Below, piece by piece: positions 31,088-38,418 of a DNA stretch of 38,418 nt. The notes below the pieces were generated by a model. That model was not told where the DNA came from, made no database searches, and saw only the letters and a list, made by a program, of their open reading frames with translations. Position 1 is the stretch's first letter, and the number at the start of each line of letters is the position of its first letter. A program made the position numbers and the translations under genes. Source of the stretch: an uncultured Lachnospiraceae bacterium. Lineage in GTDB: Bacteria > Bacillota > Clostridia > Lachnospirales > Lachnospiraceae. The stretch lies in contig CAJTSL010000006.1 of the NCBI GenBank assembly GCA_910578845.1, positions 1 through 38,418 of the forward strand, given 5' to 3'.

Positions 31088-31459
31088 ATGAAGAATTATA
31101 CAATTACCGTAAACGGAAACGTATATGATGTAGTAGTGGAAGAGGGCGTAACAAGCGGTGCACCGGTAGCGGCAGCGCCGGTAGCTCCCAAGGCAGCTCC
31201 GAAAGCTGCTCCGGCAGCGCCTAAGGCAGCAAGCGGTGCAGCAGGAAGCATTAAGATTGAAGCAGGTGCGGCAGGCAAAGTATTTAAAGTAGAAGCCAAA
31301 GTCGGACAGGCAGTGAAGAAAGGCGATGCGGTTGTAATCCTGGAAGCTATGAAGATGGAAATCCCGGTTGTTGCTCCTGAAGATGGTACGGTGGCAAGCA
31401 TTGATGTAGCTGTTGGCGACCCTGTAGAAGCTGGCGCATTACTTGCTACATTGAACTAG
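31088..31459 (+). CDS. Biotin carboxyl carrier protein of the decarboxylase
   Basis: Carries the carboxyl group on biotin between the carboxyltransferases and the membrane decarboxylase. The 123 residues begin with a beta segment (MKNYTITVNGNVYDVVVEEG). An Ala/Pro/Lys-rich flexible linker (about 25-52) follows, then the biotinyl domain with the EAMKM motif; Lys89 is the biotin site. The C-terminal strand ends GALLATLN. This is the size of MmdC/GcdC-type carriers. It is a free carrier because the 5S-like subunit of this operon lacks its own biotin domain. Confidence 0.93.
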   Translation: MKNYTITVNGNVYDVVVEEGVTSGAPVAAAPVAPKAAPKAAPAAPKAASGAAGSIKIEAGAAGKVFKVEAKVGQAVKKGDAVVILEAMKMEIPVVAPEDGTVASIDVAVGDPVEAGALLATLN

Positions 31460-31521
31460 TCTGCATTGGATGGCAGCGAATAAACTTGTATCATTACTTG
31501 ATCACTATAGGAGGTAAAAAC

Positions 31522-32670
31522 ATGGATTATATAGCAAATACGCTATCCAATCTGATTCATCAGACGGCTTTCTTCAATTTGACATGGGGAAACTATGCGA
31601 TGATTGTGGTAGCTTTGGTATTCCTATTTCTGGCTATCCGGTTTGAATTCGAGCCGCTTCTTTTAGTTCCGATAGCCTTTGGTATGCTGCTTGTTAATAT
31701 CTATCCGGGTATCATGGCCGAGTACGGTGAAGGCGGTGCCGGTGGCGGCTTACTGTATTATTTCTACAAACTGGATGAATGGGCAATCCTGCCATCGCTT
31801 ATCTTCATGGGTGTTGGCGCGATGACAGACTTTGGCCCGCTGATTGCTAACCCGAAGAGCTTTCTTCTTGGCGCAGCGGCACAGTTTGGTATTTTCGCAG
31901 CTTATTTTGGCGCAATCTGGATGGGATTCAATGACAAAGCGGCTGCGGCAATCTCCATTATCGGTGGAGCGGATGGCCCTACATCTATCTTCCTTGCCGG
32001 GAAATTGCAGCAGACAACATTACTTGGCCCGATTGCGGTAGCGGCATATTCTTATATGTCACTAGTGCCGATCATCCAGCCGCCGATCATGAAGCTTTTG
32101 ACGACGGAGAAGGAAAGAAAGATCAAAATGGCACAGCTTCGTCCTGTTACCAAATTAGAGAAGATATTATTCCCAATTGTCGTTACAATTGTTGTTTCTC
32201 TGATCCTTCCTACGACAGCGCCATTAATTGGTATGCTGATGCTTGGTAATCTTTTCAGAGAGTCAGGCGTTGTTAGACAGTTAACAGAAACGGCTTCTAA
32301 TGCGTTGATGTATATTGTAGTTATTATATTGGGTACATCCGTAGGTGCGACAACGAGTGCGGAGGCATTCCTGAATTGGGATACCATTAAGATTGTAGCG
32401 CTTGGCTTGATCGCTTTCTGTTTTGGTACTGCGGCGGGTGTATTGTTTGGAAAACTGATGTGCATTGTCACAAAAGGCGCTGTTAATCCATTGATTGGCT
32501 CGGCAGGCGTATCTGCGGTGCCGATGGCGGCGAGGGTTTCCCAGAAAGTCGGTGCAGAGGCAGATCCTACGAACTTCCTGTTGATGCATGCTATGGGGCC
32601 TAACGTAGCAGGTGTTATTGGTACGGCAGTTGCAGCCGGAACCTTTATGGCGGTATTTGGCGTCTTCTAA
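31522..32670 (+). CDS. oadB: Sodium-pumping decarboxylase beta subunit
   Basis: Decarboxylates carboxybiotin and exports sodium ions, so it stores decarboxylation energy. The 382-residue protein has about nine or ten helices. The essential GGADGPT loop (Asp203 in the Klebsiella enzyme) is present. NPLIGSAGVSAVPMAAR places Asn, Ser and Arg at the exact spacing of Asn373, Ser382 and Arg389 of that enzyme. ATG 31522 follows GGAGGT; the upstream ATG 31486 has no site. The intact residues suggest an active pump. The same family serves OadB, MmdB and GcdB, so the substrate is set by the carboxyltransferase partners. Confidence 0.93.
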   Translation: MDYIANTLSNLIHQTAFFNLTWGNYAMIVVALVFLFLAIRFEFEPLLLVPIAFGMLLVNIYPGIMAEYGEGGAGGGLLYYFYKLDEWAILPSLIFMGVGAMTDFGPLIANPKSFLLGAAAQFGIFAAYFGAIWMGFNDKAAAAISIIGGADGPTSIFLAGKLQQTTLLGPIAVAAYSYMSLVPIIQPPIMKLLTTEKERKIKMAQLRPVTKLEKILFPIVVTIVVSLILPTTAPLIGMLMLGNLFRESGVVRQLTETASNALMYIVVIILGTSVGATTSAEAFLNWDTIKIVALGLIAFCFGTAAGVLFGKLMCIVTKGAVNPLIGSAGVSAVPMAARVSQKVGAEADPTNFLLMHAMGPNVAGVIGTAVAAGTFMAVFGVF

Positions 32671-32751
32671 AGAACAAAAAAGGAATCAGTATCATATCAG
32701 CATATTGTGAATGTAGAGATATAAGAGCTATGATAGAAGGAGGAAATAGAA

Positions 32752-34179
32752 ATGGCAGAACAGGCTAAAAAACCGGTTGGAATCATGGAAACCATTCTGC
32801 GTGACGCACATCAGTCTTTGATTGCGACCAGAATGCCTACCGAAATGATGCTTCCAATCGTGGAGAAAATGGATAAAGTTGGTTACCACGCAGTAGAATG
32901 CTGGGGTGGCGCAACATTTGACGCTTCTCTTCGTTTCTTAAAGGAAGATCCTTGGGAGAGATTGAGGAAGTTAAGAGATGGTTTCAAAAATACAAAATTA
33001 CAGATGTTATTTAGAGGCCAGAACATTTTAGGTTACAGACCTTACGCAGATGACGTAGTAGACAGCTTCGTAGAGAAATCAATAGCAAATGGTATTGATA
33101 TTATCCGTATCTTTGACTGCTTGAATGATTTAAGGAATTTGCAGGAAGCAGTGAATGCGACCAATAAGGTAAAGGCAAGGGAAGGAAGAGGCCATGCACA
33201 GGTTGCCCTTTCTTATACGCTAGGCGATGCCTATACAATGGAATATTGGATGGATATGGCGAAGAAGATTGAGGAAATGGGCGCAGATTCTATCTGTATC
33301 AAAGATATGGCAGGCCTCCTTGTTCCTTATAAGGCTTCCGAGATGATCGCAGCGATGAAATCCGCAACCAAATTACCGATTCAGCTTCATACCCACTATA
33401 CTTCCGGTGTAGCAAGCATGACTTATCTGAAAGCTGTAGAAGCAGGCGTCGATGTAATCGACTGTGCGATTTCTCCTTTCGCGCTTGGAACATCCCAGCC
33501 GGCAACAGAAGTTATGGTTGAGACTTTCAAAGGCACACCATATGATACAGGTTATGACCAGAGCCTTCTTGCTGAGATCGCAGATTACTTCAGGCCTTAC
33601 AGAGATGAATGCCTTGCAAGCGGCCTTCTGAACCCGAAGGTAATGGGCGTTGATATCAAGACATTGTTATATCAGGTACCGGGCGGTATGCTTTCCAATA
33701 TGGTGAGCCAGTTGAAAGAGCAGAATGCAGAAGATAAGTACTATGATGTTTTGAGGGAGATCCCACAGGTTAGAAAAGACCTCGGCGAGCCGCCGCTTGT
33801 TACACCGTCATCCCAGATTGTCGGAACGCAGGCTGTATTTAATGTCCTGATGGGCGAGAGATACAAGATGGCGACAAAAGAGACGAAAGCAGTTCTTCGT
33901 GGTGAATATGGACAGACGATTAAGCCGATGAACCAGGAAATCATTGACAAGGTTATCCCGGGTGAGAAGAGGATTACCTGTCGTCCGGCAGACCTTTTGG
34001 AGAACGAGATGGATAAGTTAGAAGCAGAGATGAAAGAATGGAAACAGCAGGATGAAGACGTATTGTCTTATGCGTTGTTCCCACAGGTAGCAACTGACTT
34101 CTTCAAATACCGTCAGGCTCAGCAGCAGAAAGTAGATATGACGCAAGCAGATACTAAGAATGCAGCATATCCAGTATAA
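32752..34179 (+). CDS. Oxaloacetate/pyruvate carboxyltransferase subunit (OadA/PycB 5S type)
   Basis: Moves a carboxyl group between oxaloacetate and biotin. The 475-residue protein has the TIM barrel with the metal site: the N-terminal RDAHQSLIATRM, FRGQNILGYR, the Lys to be carboxylated in CIKDMAGLL, and the His pair in QLHTHYTSG. The conserved PGGMLSNM and DLGEPPLVTPSSQIVGTQA follow in the PYC_OADA domain. It ends without the C-terminal biotin domain of Klebsiella OadA (about 590 residues), as in transcarboxylase 5S. GAAGGAGG precedes ATG 32752. A strong terminator ends the operon. Confidence 0.92.
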   Translation: MAEQAKKPVGIMETILRDAHQSLIATRMPTEMMLPIVEKMDKVGYHAVECWGGATFDASLRFLKEDPWERLRKLRDGFKNTKLQMLFRGQNILGYRPYADDVVDSFVEKSIANGIDIIRIFDCLNDLRNLQEAVNATNKVKAREGRGHAQVALSYTLGDAYTMEYWMDMAKKIEEMGADSICIKDMAGLLVPYKASEMIAAMKSATKLPIQLHTHYTSGVASMTYLKAVEAGVDVIDCAISPFALGTSQPATEVMVETFKGTPYDTGYDQSLLAEIADYFRPYRDECLASGLLNPKVMGVDIKTLLYQVPGGMLSNMVSQLKEQNAEDKYYDVLREIPQVRKDLGEPPLVTPSSQIVGTQAVFNVLMGERYKMATKETKAVLRGEYGQTIKPMNQEIIDKVIPGEKRITCRPADLLENEMDKLEAEMKEWKQQDEDVLSYALFPQVATDFFKYRQAQQQKVDMTQADTKNAAYPV

Positions 34180-34206
34180 ATTATTTGTCAATATTGTAGA
34201 AGAGAG

Positions 34207-34236
34207 CGTCTCTACCGTAAGGTAGAGGCGTTTTTT
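34207..34236 (+). terminator. Rho-independent terminator of the decarboxylase operon
   Basis: CGTCTCTACC (34207-34216) and GGTAGAGGCG (34221-34230) form a 10-bp stem with one G-T wobble and a GTAA loop, followed by six T. Confidence 0.9.
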
Positions 34237-34248
34237 CTATTTAATGCC

Positions 34249-34277
34249 TTGACTTAGGTTACATAATGTATTATAAT
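34249..34277 (+). promoter_or_regulatory. Promoter of the TetR-rpiR run (TTGACT-17-TATAAT)
   Basis: TTGACT (34249-34254) and a perfect TATAAT (34272-34277) are 17 bases apart. The spacer contains the palindrome TACAT-A-ATGTA (34260-34270), and the start region holds further repeats, so tight regulation is likely. Confidence 0.8.
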
Positions 34278-34336
34278 AACGTATGTTATAAGAGCGTGCG
34301 TTATAAAAGCACATGTTATAATTATATATGTTACAT
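34276..34336 (+). repeat. Four repeats at 15-bp period at the predicted transcription start
   Basis: GTTATAA begins at 34285, 34300 and 34315, and a variant GTTACAT at 34330, each exactly 15 bp apart. An inverted repeat, ATAAC-GTAT-GTTAT (34276-34289), overlaps the first copy and the end of the -10. Being just downstream of a strong promoter, they look like an operator array. The TetR-type protein encoded next is the obvious candidate binder, though TetR sites are usually single palindromes. The stretch from 34340 to 34405 shows nothing else. Confidence 0.6.
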
Positions 34337-34405
34337 AAAATATGCTTACAAATGAGAAGCAGCTTAATTGGTAAAGTTCAAGAGAGAACGGGATGGGGGC
34401 ATACT

Positions 34406-34963
34406 ATGGCGAGAAAAGAAACGATTACGAAAAAAGATATTTTGAACGCGGCCTTTGAAATGGCAAGCGAAGAAGGGTTTGACCATGTTACGGCAAGGAC
34501 GCTTGCAGCAAGGGCAGGCTGTTCAACTCAGCCGATCTTTCGGGTATATAAGAATATGGAAGAGCTTGGCAAAGAATTGTTCGAACAGGTAATCGCATTC
34601 TTTACTGCGTATTATGAAAGCTTCCCGAAGAAAAGTGATACGCCGTTTGCCAATCTCGGCCTTGCATATGTCTGTTTTGCACAGGAGAACCCAAAGCTAT
34701 TCCAATTATTGTTTGATTCAGAGAACAGGCATGGCAAAAGCCTTTACGATATATTAAACGGGCCAACGGGAGCGGTTGTCAAAGAAATTAATAACGCGCG
34801 TGTCCATGGCTGTAAAGACCCAAGCACAATGTTCATGAAGATGTGGATTTTCATACACGGAGCTGCCTGCATGTCTTTGACAGGCGATTATGATTTGAGT
34901 GAGGCAGAAACAATAACGCTTTTAGAAGAATCCTATCATGCTTTTCAGGAAAGGATGCAATAG
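34406..34963 (+). CDS. TetR/AcrR-family transcriptional regulator
   Basis: A 185-residue regulator. The N-terminal HTH (about 8-55) reads ITKKDILNAAFEMASEEGFDHVTARTLAARAGCSTQPIFRVYKNMEEL, the standard TetR layout; the helix-turn-helix recognition part contains STQPIFRVY. The C-terminal ligand-binding part includes LAYVCFAQENPKLFQLLF, similar to the WHG-type subgroup. ATG 34406 follows GGATGGGGG. The upstream promoter contains palindromes and four 15-bp-spaced repeats, which suggest self-regulation. It is followed eight bases later by an RpiR-type regulator gene, so two regulators lie in tandem. Confidence 0.85.
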   Translation: MARKETITKKDILNAAFEMASEEGFDHVTARTLAARAGCSTQPIFRVYKNMEELGKELFEQVIAFFTAYYESFPKKSDTPFANLGLAYVCFAQENPKLFQLLFDSENRHGKSLYDILNGPTGAVVKEINNARVHGCKDPSTMFMKMWIFIHGAACMSLTGDYDLSEAETITLLEESYHAFQERMQ

Positions 34964-34971
34964 GTGACTGA

Positions 34972-35895
34972 ATGGAGAATCGTTATGATATTATTACTAG
35001 GATAAACGACCATTATGGGAAAATGAGCAAAAGCCAGAAAATGATCGCGACCTATATTTATGACCATTATGACCAGGCGGTTTTTATGACGGCAGCGAAA
35101 TTAGGCGAGACACTAGGCGTCAGTGAATCTACTGTTGTAAGGTTTGCTTCTTTCATTGGCTATGCCGGTTACCCGGAGTTCCAGAAAGATTTGGCGGAGT
35201 GGGTGCAGAACAAGATCAATTCCGTGCAAAAGATTGGCGCTAAATACGGAAGAAGCACACAATCAGAAATCCTCACATCGGTGCTGACAGCGGATATTGA
35301 GAAGATCAAAGATACGATTAATAATTTGGATCCGGTTGCTTTTGAAACGGCGGTCAAGATTATCTTAGAAGCCAAGAACGTATATATTATGGGCATCAGA
35401 AGCTGTGCGCCGCTTGCTGATTTTTTGCATTTTTATCTGCAAATGATCCGCGAGAATGTTATTCTTTTGCGGACGACTAGCGTATCGGAGACTTTTGAAC
35501 AAATGATCCGGATTGATGGGAATGATGCGATCATCGGCATTAGTTTCCCAAGATATTCTATGAGGACATTGAAAGCAATGGAATTTGCCAATGACAGAAA
35601 TGCCAAAGTCATTACGATAACCGATACGGTACATTCACCGATGAACTTATATTCTGCTTGTAACCTTTTAGCCAGAAGTGACATGGTCTCTATCGTAGAT
35701 TCCTTAGTTGCGCCTCTTAGCCTGATTAATGCTTTGGTTGTCGCTATGTGCTTGAAGAGGCCGGAAGAAGTGAAACGGAACTTGAAAGATTTGGAATATG
35801 CTTGGAATAATTATCAGGTTTACTTAAATGACGAGATTAATTTTATTGATGAAGAACCAATGTTAAATTATCCATTGCGGAAAGAAGATGCATGA
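34972..35895 (+). CDS. MurR/RpiR-family transcriptional regulator
   Basis: A 307-residue regulator of sugar phosphate metabolism type. The N-terminal HTH_6 domain (about 1-78) has KMSKSQKMIATYIYDHYDQA, TAAKLGETLGVSESTVVRFA and GYPEFQKDL. The C-terminal SIS domain (about 115-260), which binds phosphosugars, has VYIMGIRSCAPLADFLHFYL, DAIIGISFPRYS and AKVITITD. AGGTGA lies before ATG 34972. No sugar gene is adjacent, so its effector is unknown. The stop overlaps the start of the flavoprotein gene by four bases (ATGA), which suggests joint translation. Confidence 0.9.
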   Translation: MENRYDIITRINDHYGKMSKSQKMIATYIYDHYDQAVFMTAAKLGETLGVSESTVVRFASFIGYAGYPEFQKDLAEWVQNKINSVQKIGAKYGRSTQSEILTSVLTADIEKIKDTINNLDPVAFETAVKIILEAKNVYIMGIRSCAPLADFLHFYLQMIRENVILLRTTSVSETFEQMIRIDGNDAIIGISFPRYSMRTLKAMEFANDRNAKVITITDTVHSPMNLYSACNLLARSDMVSIVDSLVAPLSLINALVVAMCLKRPEEVKRNLKDLEYAWNNYQVYLNDEINFIDEEPMLNYPLRKEDA

Positions 35896-37172
35896 GTAAA
35901 GTAATTGTTGTAGGCGGTGGCGCCGCCGGTATGATGGCTGCTATTAGTGCAGCAAAGCAGGGGCATAGAGTGCTTTTGCTTGAACAGAATGAAAAATTAG
36001 GTAAAAAACTATATATCACGGGAAAAGGAAGATGCAATGTAACGAATGCATGCGAGATGGACAAGCTATTTGAGAATGTTGTGACCAATTCCAAATTTCT
36101 GTATAGTGCCTTTTACGGATTTGATAATCAACAAATGATGGCGTTTTTAGAAGCGGCAGGATGCCGTCTGAAAACAGAGCGGGGAGAGCGCGTGTTCCCG
36201 GTATCTGACCATGCATCGGATGTCATTGCAGCGCTACAGCGCCTCCTACAAAAGGAAAAAGTAGAGGTCCGTCTACATACAAGAGTCGATAGCCTTTACA
36301 TAGAAGAGACGAATGTGTCATCACCAGTCTGGCCGGAGAAAGAAGAGCAAACCTTGATCAAGCAGATCAGTGGCGTATGCCTTGCTAACGGGAAGAAAGA
36401 GAGCGCAGATGCGGTTGTGCTTGCAACGGGTGGGATTTCTTATCCAACGACAGGCGCTACGGGAGATGGATACCGTATGGCGCAGGCTTTTGGACATACT
36501 GTGAAAGACTGTATGCCTGCTTTGGCGCCTTTTGAAATAGAACAGGAATGGTGTGCCAGCCTACAGGGTCTTTCTTTGAAAAATATCAGTTTAAAAATGT
36601 TCCTTGGCAAAAAAGAATTATATAGTGGTTTTGGGGAAATGCTCTTTACACATTTTGGCATTAGCGGGCCGCTCGTCTTAAGTGCGAGCAGTTTCTATGC
36701 TAAGGCTAAGAATAAAGATAACATCACGATGGAGTTAGACTTAAAGCCGGCGTTGTCAGAAGAGCAACTGGATAAAAGGCTATTGCGTGATTTTGATGAT
36801 AACCATAACAGACAGTTTAAAAATGCCCTTAATGGTTTATTCCCAGCGCGGCTGATTCCGGTTATGATCATGCTCTCTGGCATCGTCCCTGAGAAAAAGG
36901 TAAATGATATTACGAAGGAAGAGAGAAAGGCGTTTGTCCATATGATGAAGCATCTTGCTTTGCATATAAAAGGCGTCAGAGGTTTTACAGAAGCGATAAT
37001 CACGCAAGGCGGCATCAACGTGAAAGAGGTGAATCCTTCTACAATGGAATCAAAACTTGTCAGGGGATTGTTTTTTGCAGGTGAGATGTTGGACGTAGAT
37101 GCATTGACTGGTGGCTATAATTTGCAGATTGCATGGTCTACGGGACATTTAGCGGGAAATAGCATAACATAA
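35892..37172 (+). CDS. NAD(P)/FAD-dependent oxidoreductase, HI0933/BaiN type
   Basis: A 426-residue flavoprotein. The FAD-binding Rossmann motif is at the N-terminus (GGGAAGMMAAISAA), followed by LLLEQNEKLGKKLYITGKGRCNVTN, the hallmark of the HI0933 (YhiN) family. ATGGISYPTTGATGDGY and the C-terminal FAGEMLDVDALTGGYNLQIAWSTG complete the family pattern. Most members have no proven reaction; one homologue, BaiN, was reported to reduce bile acid intermediates, but that cannot be carried over. The gene commonly lies before cmk and ispH in Lachnospiraceae, as here. Confidence 0.9.
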   Translation: MSKVIVVGGGAAGMMAAISAAKQGHRVLLLEQNEKLGKKLYITGKGRCNVTNACEMDKLFENVVTNSKFLYSAFYGFDNQQMMAFLEAAGCRLKTERGERVFPVSDHASDVIAALQRLLQKEKVEVRLHTRVDSLYIEETNVSSPVWPEKEEQTLIKQISGVCLANGKKESADAVVLATGGISYPTTGATGDGYRMAQAFGHTVKDCMPALAPFEIEQEWCASLQGLSLKNISLKMFLGKKELYSGFGEMLFTHFGISGPLVLSASSFYAKAKNKDNITMELDLKPALSEEQLDKRLLRDFDDNHNRQFKNALNGLFPARLIPVMIMLSGIVPEKKVNDITKEERKAFVHMMKHLALHIKGVRGFTEAIITQGGINVKEVNPSTMESKLVRGLFFAGEMLDVDALTGGYNLQIAWSTGHLAGNSIT

Positions 37173-37203
37173 GAGAAACAAGATGACATAGGAGGAAAAG
37201 CAT

Positions 37204-37872
37204 ATGGGATTTAAGGTTGCAATTGATGGGCCCGCAGGCGCCGGGAAGAGCACGATAGCCAAGACGGTAGCGAAAAAACTTGGTTTTATTTATGTAGATA
37301 CAGGAGCGATGTATCGTGCGATGGCTCTTTTCCTGATGAGGGAGCGTGTGGATGCCGGGAATAAGGAAGCGGTGGAGAGAAAATGTGCGGAAGCAGATAT
37401 TACGATTCGCTATGAGGACGATGAGCAGGTCGTATATTTAAACGGAGAGAATGTCAACGGTTTGATCCGTACCGAGCAAGTGAGCAATATGGCTTCCCAG
37501 ACAAGCAAGAATGTAACTGTTAGGGAGAAGCTTGTCAGTTTGCAGCAAAAGCTTGCAAAAGATACCGATGTCGTCATGGATGGACGTGACATTGGCACTT
37601 GTGTGCTGCCGGATGCGGAAGTAAAAGTATTCCTGACGGCAAACAGTAGAGTGCGCGCAGAAAGAAGATGTAAAGAGTTGACAGCCAAGGGAGAGGCATG
37701 TGATATTGATGCGATAGAAAAGGATATTATCAAACGCGACCATCAGGACATGACAAGAGAAGTCTCTCCGCTTTTGCCGGCAGACGATGCTTTTTTCATA
37801 GATTCTTCTTACATGACAATAGAGCAAGTGGCGGAGGAAATCCTGGGAAAGGTAAAAAGCGTATGGAAGTGA
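37204..37872 (+). CDS. cmk: Cytidylate kinase
   Basis: Phosphorylates CMP and dCMP to diphosphates. The 222 residues include the P-loop IDGPAGAGKSTIAK, the YVDTGAMYRAMAL segment, the CMP-binding DGRDIGTCVLPDAEVKVFLTA, the LID arginines in RRCKEL and RDHQDMTREVSPL, and FIDSSYMTIEQV at the end. AGGAGG lies eight bases before ATG 37204. The end overlaps the ispH start by ten bases. Confidence 0.95.
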   Translation: MGFKVAIDGPAGAGKSTIAKTVAKKLGFIYVDTGAMYRAMALFLMRERVDAGNKEAVERKCAEADITIRYEDDEQVVYLNGENVNGLIRTEQVSNMASQTSKNVTVREKLVSLQQKLAKDTDVVMDGRDIGTCVLPDAEVKVFLTANSRVRAERRCKELTAKGEACDIDAIEKDIIKRDHQDMTREVSPLLPADDAFFIDSSYMTIEQVAEEILGKVKSVWK

Positions 37873-38418
37873 TCGTTGCCAGGAAAGCCGGATTTTGCTT
37901 TGGCGTGAAAAGAGCAGTGGATACCGTATATGAACAGGTAGACACAGGAGAGAAGATTTATACCTACGGCCCTATTATCCATAATGAAGAAGTAGTAAAA
38001 GATTTGGAGAAAAAGAATGTCCATGTCATAAATTCCCTGGAAGAATTGGCAAAACTAAAAGAAGGGACTATCGTGATACGTTCCCACGGCGTGTCAAAAC
38101 GAATCTATGAGCAGATAAGACAACAGGGGTTAAAATGCGTGGATGCGACATGCCCATTCGTGAAAAGAATACATGACACGGTAGAAGAAGAGAGCCGTAA
38201 AGGCTGCCAGATCATTATCATTGGCAATGCCGGGCACCCGGAAGTCGAGGGGATCATGGGATGGTGTATGGAGCCTGCCATCGTGATAGAATCTATAGAA
38301 GAAGCGGAAAAATTCCGGTATCAGGGGGATAAAAAACTCTGTATCGTATCACAGACGACATATAACTACAATAAATTTCAAGATATAGTTGAAATTTTTG
38401 AACAAAAAGGTTACAATG
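37863..38418 (+). CDS. ispH: 4-hydroxy-3-methylbut-2-enyl diphosphate reductase (3' partial)
   Basis: Last enzyme of the non-mevalonate isoprenoid pathway, making IPP and DMAPP with a [4Fe-4S] cluster. The frame from ATG 37863 stays open to the window end (185 codons). It reads MEVIVARKAGFCFGVKRAV with the first cluster Cys, then IHNEEVV with the first His, SHGVSK, DATCPFVKRIH with the second Cys, GHPEVEGIMGW and SQTTYN. The third Cys lies beyond the window. In many Lachnospiraceae this gene is fused to ribosomal protein S1 (rpsA); whether that is so here cannot be seen. It overlaps cmk by ten bases. Confidence 0.95.
   Translation, partial: MEVIVARKAGFCFGVKRAVDTVYEQVDTGEKIYTYGPIIHNEEVVKDLEKKNVHVINSLEELAKLKEGTIVIRSHGVSKRIYEQIRQQGLKCVDATCPFVKRIHDTVEEESRKGCQIIIIGNAGHPEVEGIMGWCMEPAIVIESIEEAEKFRYQGDKKLCIVSQTTYNYNKFQDIVEIFEQKGYN

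Noticed and set aside
31096..31401. 101-codon - strand frame rich in Ala and Thr
   Set aside because: Shadow of the biotin carrier gene, whose Ala/Pro linker gives an open antisense frame.
34276..34336. Tandem repeats as a CRISPR array
   Set aside because: Unit of 15 bp with no unique spacers of normal size and no cas genes; better explained as an operator array.
35892..37172. Bile acid reductase (BaiN) assignment
   Set aside because: The HI0933 family is broad, no other bai genes are in the window, and the position before cmk/ispH suggests a conserved housekeeping gene.

Overview
The window looks like chromosome of a spore-forming, strictly anaerobic member of the Clostridia, most likely Lachnospiraceae. 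The basis is gene content: spoIVA, a GerA-type germination protein, anaerobic nrdD/nrdG, a biotin-dependent sodium-pump decarboxylase, an exosortase G (XrtG) locus, and an ispH placed directly after cmk. This is judged from motifs, not a database search. All genes I can support are on the + strand. The first 2.5 kb is visibly AT-richer than the rest.

Layout. (1) 1-2512: end of a polysaccharide locus (Wzy-like polymerase, Wzx-like flippase). (2) 2513-3203: decayed DNA with an Rpn-type nuclease remnant. (3) 3204-4262: lactonase-fold beta-propeller. (4) 4338-11294: XrtG module, comprising a large membrane protein, a secreted substrate with a C-terminal sorting tail, two pterin-synthase-like proteins, exosortase XrtG and a family 2 glycosyltransferase. 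(5) 11472-12959: spoIVA behind a candidate sigma-E promoter. (6) 13134-20241: nucleoside salvage (punA, cdd, mtaD-like), membrane MutS-like ATPase, RNase HI, small membrane protein, HAD nucleotidase, WYL regulator. (7) 20316-23666: dNTP supply (nrdD, nrdG, dut) with a promoter and two candidate NrdR boxes. (8) 23736-27364: GerA protein, a candidate ~100-nt RNA, LytTR response regulator, truncated histidine kinase, unknown protein. (9) 27457-28731: D,D-carboxypeptidase. (10) 28870-34179: five-gene carboxyltransferase/decarboxylase sodium pump. (11) 34406-38418: TetR and RpiR regulators, HI0933-type flavoprotein, cmk and the start of ispH.

The strongest candidates for new biology are three. The XrtG module is known from comparative genomics, but to my knowledge its product is uncharacterised; its two pterin-synthase homologues keep the three zinc histidines but lack the usual catalytic residues. 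The ~100-nt RNA at 25268-25371 has a near-ideal promoter, base-paired ends, a terminator T-run and a 19-codon ORF, and lies directly before a 21-bp-spaced repeat pair and a LytTR regulator gene. The third is a set of four 15-bp-spaced repeats at the predicted transcription start of a TetR gene. Transcription terminators also overlap the start signals of the next gene at several places.
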